Origin: Aurantiochytrium sp. KH105
Taxonomy: Eukaryota; Sar; Bigyra; Thraustochytrida; Thraustochytriidae
Direction: 5' to 3'
DNA: 64,000 nt
Assembly: GCA_003116975.1 (NCBI GenBank)
Contig: BGKB01000088.1
Location: 124,001 to 188,000 of the forward strand
The position numbers and the translations under genes are program-made. Numbering within the stretch: the stretch's first letter is position 1; each line of letters opens with the position of its first letter. The notes beneath the pieces are model-generated. The model was not told the DNA's origin. It made no database searches and saw only the letters and a program-made list of their open reading frames with translations. Shown here in pieces: positions 1 to 10,800 of the stretch.

Positions 1-1208
1 TCTTCCCCTTTGCGTGTGTGCTCTCGCCGACGGTTGCTGCTCTGCTTTGGCGCCTCGTGCGTCTCCAAAACGCGACGTCTCGCAGGACGGGTTGCCGCGG
101 CATTGCGGACGGGGCGGCGCGGGCGCAGGCAGGCAGGCGGGCGGGCCAGAAACAAGGAGGGTCCGCTCGCGAGCGCGTGCTCCTGGCTCGTCTCGTCGGG
201 AGCGCTCATGGCGTTTTCGAGGCCCGGGCCCGCGCCATCCCTCCTCGCGTTTATTTGCGCCTACCCGCGGCGCCCCCGCGAGCGCGGCGCAGGCGTGCGA
301 AGGGCGGCGCGCGGCGGGGCGCAGCGATCGGGCGAACGTACCGGTGGGTCTCGGCGGTCGGTCTCGCGCGGCGTGCGGCGGCGGCTGCGGCTGCGAGGCG
401 TTGCGTTGGTGCTTTGATTTTTGGCCTCTGCCCGCCCCGCCTCAATTCAATGTCTAGAGCTGCCGCTCCAAGTGCACAATGCGCGCCGCGCAAGTGCGCA
501 GCCCCGGCCGCAAGTGCGCTTTCGCCCCCGCGCAAGTCCGCATACCGGCCCGCGCCAGGCGCAAGTGAGGGAAACGGCCCTGCAAGTGCGCTTAGGCCGC
601 CGCGAAGTGCGGAATCGACGCGCGCAAGTGCGGAATCGGTCGGCCCTAAGCGCGGCGACCTCCACTGACCCGCAGCGCGCTCTGTCGAGCTTAGTGGCGT
701 GCCTTTTAGCTTTGAGGTATTCTTTTCGAGGGGATCGAGGTGTGCGAAAAAATGCCTCTTGAAAGTATGTCAGTCGTGAGGATAATTATATGGGCTAAAA
801 GTGACAGTGGAGTCAGTCGGAGTTGCGGGATAAAAATGTGAGCGTTTCACATGTTACCGTTTGACCGCCATCTTCGGCCCGACCTCGCCCGGCACGTTGG
901 ACATAGGCCCCTAATACCTTAGCATGCAATGTTATGTAGTGTACGCAAGGAAAGTGAGCAAGGCAACGTACGAAAAAAAAAAAAAAAAAAAACCACGACC
1001 ACATTGGCGCATGCCACAGACAACGGAAAAAGATGTAAGATTTTGATAGATTTTTTGCTGGCTGGCGCAGGCATTAGCTTGGCTCTGCGAGAAATTCACT
1101 GTCTATGCAAAGCAAGGCAAGAATCGCGTGCGTCATATTGTCGAGACCAATAGAGAAAAGAGACAATTGCGGTCTTGAAAAAAGAATGGGTGATGCAGGT
1201 TGGCAAAC
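1..1208. other. GC-rich intergenic region, no gene seen
   Basis: The first 700 bases are very GC-rich. Several overlapping long open frames exist there on both strands, but they are Arg/Ala/Gly-rich and resemble no protein, so I read them as compositional artefacts. The stretch holds a regularly spaced CAAGTG array (listed separately) and a 20-base A run at 973-992. The last 200 bases are AT-richer and probably contain the 3' end of the minus-strand aminotransferase transcript. No RNA gene was recognised. Confidence 0.6.
467..632 (+). repeat. CAAGTG(C)G motif array with about 21-bp period
   Basis: Eight copies of a motif close to GCAAGTGCG occur on one strand, with the AAGTG core (AAGTC in one copy) beginning at 470, 492, 512, 534, 563, 584, 605 and 626. 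The steps are 22, 20, 22, 29, 21, 21 and 21 bp, so nearly all are two helical turns. The sequence between copies is not conserved. CAAGTG is an E-box-type hexamer (CANNTG). A protein-binding array is plausible, but the function is unknown. Confidence 0.7.
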
Positions 1209-2726
1209 TCACTGGAGCTTGGCCTGGTAGGCCCGGATGGCATTGGCGAGGCGCTCGATGCCAACGCGAATGTCCTCCGCATCATAATAAGAGAAGGAAA
1301 GGCGAAGGTAGTTCTTCATGCTGTCACCAAAGCTGGCGCCCGGAAGGAAGCAGACCTTGTGGTTCTCGGTGGCCTCCACGAGAAGGTCAGCCGCAAGCTG
1401 GCCCTCGGGGAGCTTGACGAGAACAAAGTAGCCACCCTGGGGCTTCTCAAACGTCGTGCCCTCCGGAAGGAACTCCTCGAGAGCCTTCTCGAGGGTCGAG
1501 TAGCGAGTGTAGAGCGTCTCGCGGGTCTTGTCGAGGTGCTTGTCCTGGAGTCCGAGGTCAATGGCGCGCTGCACAATGCCAAAGATGACCGGGTTGAGGC
1601 CACCGCTCGAATCGAGCTGGCCGCAGGCAGTGATCTGCGCAAGGATCTCCTTGCTGCCCTGAAGCCAGCCGGCGCGAAGAGCTGGGGCCAGAATCTTGCT
1701 GAACGAGCCCATGCAGAGCACCTTGTCGTGCTTGGCAAAGGTCATCATCGGGGGAGGAGGGGTAATGTGCGGGAAGGTAAGAAGCTGGTAGACCTCGTCG
1801 CAGAGGAGGATGAAGTCGTACTTGGCCGCGAGGGCGGCAAGCTTCTCGCGGCGCTCCGCGCTCAGGGTGCGGCCGGTCGGGTTGTGCGCCGTAGGCACCA
1901 CGTACATCAGCTTGGGCACGGGGCCGGCCTCAAGGGCCTGCTCCAGCTTGTACACGTCGAGGCCCTCCTCGTCCATGGGAATCTGGCGGCAGTTGAGCTT
2001 GAAGTCCTTGAAGATAGACTTGGCCAAAAAGTACGTGGGCTCCTCGGCAAAGACGAGGTCGCCGGCCTGGAGAAAGAGAGAGCAGACGAGCGCCAGCGTG
2101 CCAGTGACGCCGTTCGTCAGCATGATCTTCTCCTTGTCGACCTCGTACTGGTAGCGCTCCGTAAGGAACTTGACCAGAGAGTCGCGGCACTTCTCAAAGC
2201 CGTAAAGGTGGCCGTACTGAAGGTAAAGCGGGTCGGTCTCGGCCAGCTTGGCGTTGGCCGCCTCGCGAATGTAGTCGAGGGGAAGCATCGACGGCGCCGG
2301 CTGGCCCACCTTGAAGTTCACCTGGGTGTCCACCGTAGGGACGTCATACTGTGCACCATCACCCCGATGACCAACGTTGAAACGTCCTCACATTCACCAT
2401 TGGAAAGTCCGCGCGGAGGTCGATTCGTCGGCGTTAGTTTCCCTATTCCCGACCATGCCAACCAAGCGTGCTTTCTAACGCATGTCACCCATGCCCGTCC
2501 GAAAGAAGACAAATAAACTTGCGCTCCGCGCGTGCACAAGATCGTAGTAACCTCGAAGGCAGGCGTAAGTGAGAGACAGCTACGTTTCCCGCGTAGCCAC
2601 ATGCCTGCGTGCCTGCGTGCCTCCGAAGGTCTCGTATCCTCCTCTGCGTCCACCTCGTTCGCCCATTCCCCCCCTCTCTTGCGATCCGCGCGATCCGAAG
2701 CGACGTACCTGTCCGTAGTCGCCCAT
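1209..2726 (-). CDS. PLP-dependent aminotransferase, class I/II (2-aminoadipate/aromatic type)
   Basis: Fold-type I aminotransferase, expected to move an amino group from an amino acid to a 2-oxo acid using pyridoxal phosphate. It belongs to the branch that includes 2-aminoadipate and kynurenine aminotransferases; the exact substrate cannot be read. Visible landmarks are the substrate/PLP loop TAHNPTGRTLS, the CDEVYQ aspartate, and GSFSKILAPALRAGW with the Schiff-base lysine. The frame has no ATG of its own: it opens after a stop and first meets GTG at 2333. A tiny upstream exon solves this. Exon 1 is 2709-2726 (MGDYGQ), with donor GTACG at 2708; the acceptor CAG lies before 2348, where exon 2 continues YDVPTVDTQ in phase 0. 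The intron is 360 bp and the predicted protein 385 residues, close to family length. The neighbouring phosphodiesterase gene diverges from it. Confidence 0.88.
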
Positions 2727-3984
2727 CTTGACTGCTCTCGCTGCTTCTGCTGCTACTGCTGCTTCTCCTGCTGCTGCTGCTCCTGTCTCGTCTCGATCCG
2801 AGTCTGCCTTGCGCGTCCTCGTCGCGCTCCAGGTCGCCGTCGCCCAGACGGTGAATCTCCGCGCAGACGTGTGGCTGCGAGGCCGCCCGGACGCGGCGCG
2901 CCGCGCAGGTTGGGCCTCTTTTTAGGCCGCCCGGCCGCAGTGTCCCAGGATATCCTCCCCCACCGCGGCGGCTCTTCCGTAATGCGAGGATAGCCGCTGC
3001 TCCCACGTGAGGAACTTTTTTCTTTTATTTGGCGCGGGGCGTTGCCGGGCCGCGCGGGCGGGCGGAGGACGTCTTCAGGATGGCTTCATCGCGGCCAGGG
3101 GGACGCGGATGCGTTCGGAGAACGCGGGGACGGGAGGGACGATGGAGCTTGATTCTCGGCGCGTGAAGATCAATCACCCGCGAGGTGAAGTTGTCAATCG
3201 CTGGGGGTCGGTCGGTCGGTCGGTCGACGGGCGGAGTCACTGTGGTGGCCGAAGGCCTCGCACGGTGTCATTTACAGGCCAGCCCATGGCGTGTCTCGCG
3301 GCTGGCTGCGGCCGGTGAGGAAAGCCTTCACGCTTGTGGGATTAATCTGCCCGGTTACGGTCGAGTTGCGGTGGCGATTGGGTCTAGTAGGCAACTATGC
3401 GCGAGGCGTATACACACAGACCGCGAGATCAAGATGAGCGAAAAGATGAACTAATATTCCCTCTCCTTCCTATCATCGCCTTCTGGCTAGCGAGTAGCCT
3501 GCTGGCAGGCGAGACCATTCGAACTCACGCAACTTGAAGCAACACAGTGAAAACGGCACTGGGTAGTATCCAGCCTATTACGCACACACCACCCTTGTGG
3601 CCAGCCAGGTGATCAGCGATCCGTTAAGAATTGTCAACTAAGTGACTGACTGACTCCCCAGTCTCAGTGACTGGGTCTCCCTCGGTGCGGACACTGTAAA
3701 CTAAATGCACCAGCTGGCTGCGCTCTCAGCGGAAAAAGCGGCTCTCTTGGTGCATGGGTTCGTAGGCGTACGACTTGCGACAAACAAGTGAGAGCGCCGC
3801 ATTTGGACGCAGGCAAGCGTCGACGCCGAGCTGACGGCGTCGAAGCACGGACCACCGCGCGGCCTGCGTGCCTGCGTGCTGGTGTGCTCGCTCGCTCGCC
3901 GCAGAGCCAAGTACAGGGCCGTAGGCCAAAGCGCCAAAGGCACGTGGCCTCTGGCGCATCTGCGCCATCTTGCGCCAAACGAAA
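2727..3984. promoter_or_regulatory. Divergent intergenic region between aminotransferase and phosphodiesterase
   Basis: About 1.26 kb separates two divergently transcribed starts, so it should hold both promoters. It contains a (GGTC)5-type run at 3206-3225 and a short (GCTC)n tract at 3887-3899, about 90 bp before the phosphodiesterase ATG. Two GCGCCAAA octamers (3931-3938 and 3972-3979) have the form of E2F-type sites. No convincing TATA box and no gene were seen. Confidence 0.5.
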
Positions 3985-6900
3985 ATGGGAAGTGCAGCCA
4001 CGACGATGAAGAAGGATGACAAATCAAAGGCAAGCGCCACACCCGTAGCAGAGCAAGGACAGCAAGCGCATGAGGCAGCAAGCCCTTCGGATCCTGTGAA
4101 TGGAATTCCAAACTATGGATCTCAAGCAAAACTCGACATTTACGGAAGCGGCTCGACGCGGCGAAGTCTGAACGACTCAATGCGTCGCTCGTCCTCCATC
4201 CGGGAAAAGAGGGTCTCGATTCAAGAGTCGCCTAGCAATGGCCTATTGGCAGCTGTCGCGACGCTACACGAAGTTACGGGTGAGGACGAATCCTTGGTGT
4301 TCTCCACAAATTCATCGCAAAAACTCGACTCGCCAGATGTTTCAAAGTCGAACACGTACTCAGAGGGCCCTGGGGATCACGAAGAGGAAAAGGAAGACGA
4401 TGAAGCCGAGGAAAAGGTTTCAAAACGTAGACCCTTCAAACTGAGCCACATGGGCACCGCTGTGAGTGTAAAGCTCGAAGAAATGCCGCAAAGAGGCCGC
4501 GCCTCCTCGCTAACCATGAGCGGTAAGATTCTCGCCAAGCGTTCGGCATCATCTGTTTTCCAGGCGTGCGATACCTCGGTTGACGATTTTGCCAAGAAAT
4601 ATCTTGTTTCGCTGCCGCGCGGTGGCCACTGGTGCAAACTTGGCGACGTTGTGCTCCAATTCGGTTGCCCCCCTGAAACGATCAAAGACTCCATGCAACT
4701 GGGTTTGGCTGTCCCGCAATACTTCGTGGTGCTTGGCAAGCTATTCTCGCGAACAAAGGGCCTCAACTTCGCAGAGCTCGAGTTTCCGGCATATTTCAAT
4801 TTTTTTATCCGAAAGCAGCGGACTGTGGTCATCACCACCGAGGCGATCGAGCAGCGCGTCCGCGCGCTCTTCCAAGAAACACTGCTTGGACCCAAAGAAG
4901 CAAAACTAAAAGCCGAGGATGACTTTCTGCCCGGTACCACGCCGGACTGTTTTCCGAACTTTAGAGCTGAAGGAGAATGGCTCGATGCAGCGCGGAAAAC
5001 CCTCAAAATCGACGACCTCCTCGAGTTCAAACTATTTTCAGAAGCCAACATGGACAATTCGGGCTACTTTAGGACTCTGCGCGCCAGCTTGGACAACAAT
5101 AAGGTCTCCATCGAGTTCGACCGAGCTGATAAAGTCTTTCGAGTTCATGCTCCCGATGTCGTGGAAACGCCTGGTTTCTTTTCCCTCTTTGGCGAAGAAA
5201 TCGTGCGGTCCATTGAGGACGACAGCCGCACCGAAGAAGAGCGGACGCACGTTGACGTACCTTCGCTCATTGGCCTTCCACTGCTTGGAGTGACGATGCT
5301 TGGCACCTCGCATGGATTCGATCCGCGTGGGGAGACGACTGGATTCGTTGTTTGGGGAAATCGACGCGGCACAATGGTCGACCCCCCTCCGTATGCAATC
5401 GAATGTCTCATGCGTCTTGGTATCTCCACCCGCGCAATCGACTCGATCGTTCTTACGCACTGCCACAGCGATCATGATGCTGGGACGTTTCGCCGCCTTC
5501 TCTTTGACCAGCATATCACCATCTACACCACCACCACCATTTTCAACTCCTTCATACGCAAGTACTCGGCTATCACGGGCCTCTCGCAGGAGTTTCTGCG
5601 CAGTTTGCTTGTTTTTCGCAATGTGTGCATTGACGAAGAAGTCTACATTCACGGTGTCAAGTGGAAATTCTTCTATTCGCTCCACACCATCCCGTGCATA
5701 GGCTTCGCCGTCACCTTGGACGGAAAAACAATCGCATACAGTGCCGACACCCACAATGACCCTCACCTCTTTGAGCGCATGTATGAGGACAAAGTCATTG
5801 GACAAGGCCGTCTTCAGTCCCTGCAGAGCTTTCCCTGGGATGCTGACCTTATCCTGCATGAGGCTGGCGTGCCGCCGATTCACACACCCATGAAGCGCCT
5901 GGTCGAGCTTCCCGATTCAGTAAAAGCGAACCTCTATGTGGTCCACGTTGCCAACAAAGACGTTCCAGCAAACAATGGCCTACGAACCCTTAGCGTAGGA
6001 GAAACTGTGGCGCTCGATGTTGAACCGAGCCCTATGGAGAACGCCATCGAAATTCTCGACGTACTTTCGTCAATCGACATCTTTCATGAGGCTTGCCAGA
6101 AATTTCGAGACTCGGTCTCCATTCTGCAATATTTCAACTTTGAAAAATACGAGGCAGGAGAACGCATTGTTAGGACTGGGGATCCTGGCGACAAATGCTT
6201 CGTTCTTATTCGTGGAGCTGCCCGAGTCTCTTGGACAGTTAATGGCGTGTCCGATTCCAAGCTCTTCAACGTCGGTGACTACTTCGGGGAGACATCCCTT
6301 GTCACAGGCGCGCCACGAAACGCCGACGTCGACGCCGTCACATCGGTCTGGGCAGCCACGATATCTCTCACGCACTTTAATGCGTTGGTGCGCGGCACCT
6401 CGATTCGGGAAGATCTCATCTCCCTTTCTGAGACGCGAAAGACGAACAGCTGGCAGCTAGTATCCAATCACTCCATCCTAGGGAAGCTATCCTCAACTGC
6501 AAAGACTCAACTCGAGGTCATCATGGTGGAGCGCCACTTTGTTGCGGGCGAAGTGGCGTGGGAGACTGGAGATCACGCTGATTTTGTTATGCTTGTGCAG
6601 AGCGGTCTCTTTCACCTAAAATGTGATGCAATGGCCCTCCGTCGAGATCTAGCCCTCAGCGTCATGGTCGATCCGGATTCTGGGATCTTGCGCATCATGG
6701 GTTGCAAGGTTTACCGAAGCCCCAGCAGCGCAGCGCGTGATCCCGCGATCCCACTTGTTGGCGACAAACAAATTGGCAATACTTCAGGTGGTTCGAGTTC
6801 GAATATTTTAGATAATACCGCCGCTGACTTTGAGCAATCAATCGAATCGGCAGAAGCCTATTCTCCAGGATCCTCTGTTAAAAAGCAGTCTCTAAGCGTG

Positions 6901-7188
6901 AAGTTAGGGGTCACAGACAGTCAGAGATCAAGGCGCGGGAGTCTCGGGGTCAGGCGCAATGGCGAAACTGATATCGACATACAAGCGAACACGACAGAAG
7001 ATCTTTGCGGACCAGGAGCGCTTATTGGAGACTTTGATGCTGTATTTGCAAAAGAAACCGTCGCATCCACCTGCTTCTGCGTAGAAGCTGGCACTGCGCT
7101 TCTCATACCGGCCAAAAAATGGAAACAGTTCTGTGGAAGGTATCCTGGAGGCCTGCTCTTCTTCATGGACAAGCATATTACAAGATAA
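3985..7188 (+). CDS. Cyclic-nucleotide phosphodiesterase with metallo-beta-lactamase core and cNMP-binding domains (GbpA/GbpB type)
   Basis: A 1067-residue protein starting at the first ATG of the frame (3985). Residues 1-190 are charged and disordered. The catalytic part (about 270-670) has the metallo-beta-lactamase/class II phosphodiesterase signature THCHSDHDAG near residue 490, with later metal-ligand candidates in YSADTHNDP (about 585) and ILHEAG (about 620). Residues about 690-800 form a cNMP-binding domain with a canonical phosphate-binding cassette, FGETSLVTGAPRNADV, keeping both Glu and Arg. A second cNMP-like domain (about 815-1060) is interrupted by a Ser-rich insert of roughly 130 residues, and its cassette has no Arg. 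This layout matches Dictyostelium PdeD/PdeE (GbpA/GbpB), phosphodiesterases of the class II-like catalytic fold with two cNMP domains. Inference: cyclic nucleotide binding at domain 1 regulates hydrolysis. Whether cAMP or cGMP is used is not readable. Confidence 0.88.
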   Translation: MGSAATTMKKDDKSKASATPVAEQGQQAHEAASPSDPVNGIPNYGSQAKLDIYGSGSTRRSLNDSMRRSSSIREKRVSIQESPSNGLLAAVATLHEVTGEDESLVFSTNSSQKLDSPDVSKSNTYSEGPGDHEEEKEDDEAEEKVSKRRPFKLSHMGTAVSVKLEEMPQRGRASSLTMSGKILAKRSASSVFQACDTSVDDFAKKYLVSLPRGGHWCKLGDVVLQFGCPPETIKDSMQLGLAVPQYFVVLGKLFSRTKGLNFAELEFPAYFNFFIRKQRTVVITTEAIEQRVRALFQETLLGPKEAKLKAEDDFLPGTTPDCFPNFRAEGEWLDAARKTLKIDDLLEFKLFSEANMDNSGYFRTLRASLDNNKVSIEFDRADKVFRVHAPDVVETPGFFSLFGEEIVRSIEDDSRTEEERTHVDVPSLIGLPLLGVTMLGTSHGFDPRGETTGFVVWGNRRGTMVDPPPYAIECLMRLGISTRAIDSIVLTHCHSDHDAGTFRRLLFDQHITIYTTTTIFNSFIRKYSAITGLSQEFLRSLLVFRNVCIDEEVYIHGVKWKFFYSLHTIPCIGFAVTLDGKTIAYSADTHNDPHLFERMYEDKVIGQGRLQSLQSFPWDADLILHEAGVPPIHTPMKRLVELPDSVKANLYVVHVANKDVPANNGLRTLSVGETVALDVEPSPMENAIEILDVLSSIDIFHEACQKFRDSVSILQYFNFEKYEAGERIVRTGDPGDKCFVLIRGAARVSWTVNGVSDSKLFNVGDYFGETSLVTGAPRNADVDAVTSVWAATISLTHFNALVRGTSIREDLISLSETRKTNSWQLVSNHSILGKLSSTAKTQLEVIMVERHFVAGEVAWETGDHADFVMLVQSGLFHLKCDAMALRRDLALSVMVDPDSGILRIMGCKVYRSPSSAARDPAIPLVGDKQIGNTSGGSSSNILDNTAADFEQSIESAEAYSPGSSVKKQSLSVKLGVTDSQRSRRGSLGVRRNGETDIDIQANTTEDLCGPGALIGDFDAVFAKETVASTCFCVEAGTALLIPAKKWKQFCGRYPGGLLFFMDKHITR

Positions 7189-7891
7189 CGCTCGAGTGGA
7201 AACACAACAGTATGCTCCAGGGACGTAGGTCTGTCGCCAACCTCAACTTTGCATCACACGCTGTACAGATGAACTGTGCAAAGAGCATGATCAAGCTGGT
7301 CGATCGTCGGAGAGCATGCAATGCTTTGCAGCCCAAACTCCTCCATTTGCCATGCCAAAGGTATTTCAAAAATGGGGCCAAAGCAGCGAGTTTTTGGAAT
7401 GGCGACAATACCTCGGAATAGCGACAATGCCTCGCCCCAACTCTCATCATCAGCAAGACCGCCTTGGCGGACAAAACGTCTTCCGGCACAGACCGGGCCA
7501 TGATCATTGGAATATTACAGCATCTCCTTGACTAAATTGTTAGACTTTTCCGGCCTTGCCTTGGTCAAAAATCGATAAACAGTTTTGGAAGGGTTCCCCT
7601 CACGAATGCCGTTGTTTCTGATTTTTGATCTGGTTTTTTACTAATGCGCGCAAGAACCGAAGACTGATTCAATGCTCAAAAGTGGGCCCGAAGGTGCATA
7701 TAGGCTTTTGGAGAAAATTTAGTTTCTCTTTGTCTAAGAAAGACAGCAAAATGTAGTAAATTATTCTTAAGCTCAAAGCTTGCTTTTCAATCAGACGGAC
7801 AAAGAGACATGCATACGGCATTCAGTGATAGCTATTCAATTTTTCATTCCTTTTGCTTTTATACTAGAAACCTACATTCAAATGAATGTTC
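7189..7891. other. Convergent intergenic region
   Basis: This 700-base gap lies between the 3' ends of the phosphodiesterase (+) and dynein (-) genes. It is AT-richer than the coding DNA, especially after 7540. I see no gene, no RNA gene and no clear repeat. Small open frames here are not protein-like. Confidence 0.6.
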
Positions 7892-10800
7892 TTAGTCGTC
7901 GAGGTTCAAAAGACATGCGCAACCCATCATCACCCATGTATTCGGATCCACATCTGTCTTGACCGAGACAGCAAGGACGTAATTCGTTGACATACCGGTC
8001 GTGCTAAGAACGCCTTGGCGATCCGAGGTCTTGTACACCGGACAACGATAATCGACCGGATCCGGAAGAAAATTGATCTCAGGAATGAGATGCACAGGTG
8101 GCAGCGCTGTGAACATTTGGCCCAAAAGAGATTGATCCATAAGCTCTGACTCACGATTGAAGCGTGCTCCTTCCATCCACATGCCATATACTAAAACACC
8201 ATCCTCCGGAGACTCGACGATCTCCTCAGGCTCCTTGTTGATGATGCTATTATTGAAAGTAAGCTCGTCCACCGCGACCTTGTACTTTCGGGCATGCGTT
8301 TGCAGCGTACCCGTCATGAAGCCCTGAGGGAAAAAGAATGCCTGTAGCGGGAAAGTGACAGGCTGCCCCTCGTACAACCAGGTACGCAAGAACTCCACGC
8401 GAAAGATCATGTCCTTGACCCAACTCATGAGCGTTTTGCGTGACGCAAATCCTACATTGGCCCAATTCGGAGGCACCTGGTTCACCAAGAATGCGCTGTA
8501 CATCTTGTCAAGATCGAGACTCATTACAACAAGACCCTTGATGGCACGCGCAAGCTCCTTGAGAGTACTATTCATCGTCCGGATGAGCTTATTGAATTTC
8601 ACCATCTCCTGCGAGAGCACCGTGTCGAGCGAGGAGATCAGACCCGAGTCCAGAACCACAAACGTGTTTGGTCCAGCAAGCTCCTTGTCGAGAAATTCGG
8701 GAACCTGACCTTCAATCTCGGCCACGAGATCGAGTACAATGTCATCCGAGCTCATTCCCCCGCCTCCACCGGACTCGCGGGGCTGCAGACCCAACATTGT
8801 CGTAATCATGTTGGTGCTCTCCGCCTTCTGAAATGTAATCTCCGCATTCTTATGCATTCCAAAGACCTCAGGATTGTCGACCATAGGAAGCTGCTTCAGG
8901 TATACATTCACTTCGCCAAAGCTGCATTCTGGAGGGGCATAATACAAACCAGACTTGGAAAACTTGTACTCGTCCACAAGAATGCCCGGATTGCAGAATT
9001 TTTGCAGAATGCCCATCAAGCACCTCCGATCCCAGTCGTCGGTGACGCGACCACCGTAGTTAATCTGACCAGTGACATAGAGAAGAGCATCCCATGGAAC
9101 CGTAGCCTGCTCGTCCAGGAAGCGCCGGAGTGTCTCGCGCGAGGTTTCAAGATCGGAGTCGTTGAATTCATAGCGAATGTTCCACCCCAGCGGACCAAAC
9201 TTGCGCCGCTCCTGCACCAGCGCATGGAAGAACGAAAATCCAACGAGAAGTTTCTTCCATGGCTGCGGTTTGAGACAGCCTTCCCAGATCGACTCGCTTA
9301 CAATATTGTTGTCAAAGCTGCGAATCAGATTGGCGCGAAGACCCTTCGGCGGCTCGTTGGTGAGCTTGACGCCATTTTGCAGCACCGTCACAGGAAAGTA
9401 TGTCGCTGGAAAGGAGGTAAGGTAGAGACGAAAGTCTTCGTGAATCACGTCCTGGTTCTCTTCCAGACCAAGCACAATCTTTTCGAGCGTTGGCATCCAC
9501 GATTTCGCAAGATGGCAATTTTGTAAAAGCACCCAGTCGCCGTTTTTGACAGAGTTCTCGATCAAGCGCTCCGCGTGCGGTCCTTGACCTTGGCCTAGAG
9601 AAATGACATGCAGACGCTCGCCGTAGCCTTTCTCCTTTGCGAATTTGAGAAGCATTGCCGTCGGATCGGCACCCTGAGAGAGAACGAAAATCAGCGGTGT
9701 AAAGCGGTTCGTTCCTACGTAAACGTCCTCCATTTGAACAGGCGGGAACTCCACAAAGCAGCGGCCGAGGCTCTTCTCTACAAAACTATTCATTGCAACC
9801 AGCAAGGATTCCTCCTTGACGACCTTGACGAGCATGAGCTTCTGGAATGCATTGATCTGCGACTCAAAGTCACCGGGCATATTCTCAAAGTAAGGGCCAT
9901 CCGACTCGAACCAAGGCCGCCACGTGTCAAAGTCTTCCGCGATAGCGGTCGCGAGACCCGCGAATGGTCGGTAGGTTTCCTGCGTGGGGTCTTCGGAATC
10001 TTCGCCGTCTTCTTCGTCGTCGCCATTGTCCTCTTCCGCGTTGCCTTCAGCACCGTCCGAGCTCTTGCGCACAACAAGCTTGAGGTCGCGGTCCATCGCG
10101 CAAATATTGTCCCACTGCGCGTCATTCAACAACTCTGCGTCGACAGCTTCCGCAGGAGGGCCCGGCATATCCGTGCGATCCACGACGCCGGCACCACGAA
10201 GCATTAGCATGAACTCGGGCCGTGTAATACTTACGGCCTCGAGCAGAATCTGGAAACAAATGAGACTCGCAAAGAGCGACTTGTGTGTCTCAAAGAGACC
10301 GCGCGCAACCTGCGTGAAAATGTACTCCGTCTGCGCTTTAAGCAGATGCGCGATGCGCCGCTCAAATTCACTCTTGTCGTCCATACCATCATCCGCGGGT
10401 TGTGGCAACGTCAAACTCGTGAGGAAGAGCGCTTTGACGAAACTGAGCGAGTACTGGTACATTGGATCAATCTGAGTGAGGTCCGCAATGACAAAGTAGA
10501 TGATCGCGCCTCGCGTGGCCACGGGGCGATACGAGGCACGTGCCTCCTCAATGCTCACCTGCGTCTTTTTCGACTCCTCGACTCGCTCGTGAATGATTGC
10601 TGAGGTCGTCTTGGAGTCGGCAAGAGTGTTGATGAGAACCTCGTCATCAAGAATGTTGCCTGTCGACTCGGAAAGCAGCTGAAGAATCTTGGCTTCGAGA
10701 TCCTTTAGCTGCTTTGCGTCTGCGGCCATGGTTGTCACAAGCTTATTTTTCTTCTCCTCCACGTCAGGTCGCTCCGACTTGACGACATCGCCTAGAAGCT

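Noticed and set aside
10-668. Three overlapping long frames on the plus strand
   Set aside because: GC-rich DNA lacks stops; the products are Arg/Ala-rich without any domain, and mutually exclusive.
1200-2516. A 438-codon frame opposite the aminotransferase
   Set aside because: Antisense shadow of a clearly conserved enzyme.
3511-3530. tRNA B-box-like GAGTTCGAATGG on the minus strand
   Set aside because: No A-box or cloverleaf could be drawn around it.
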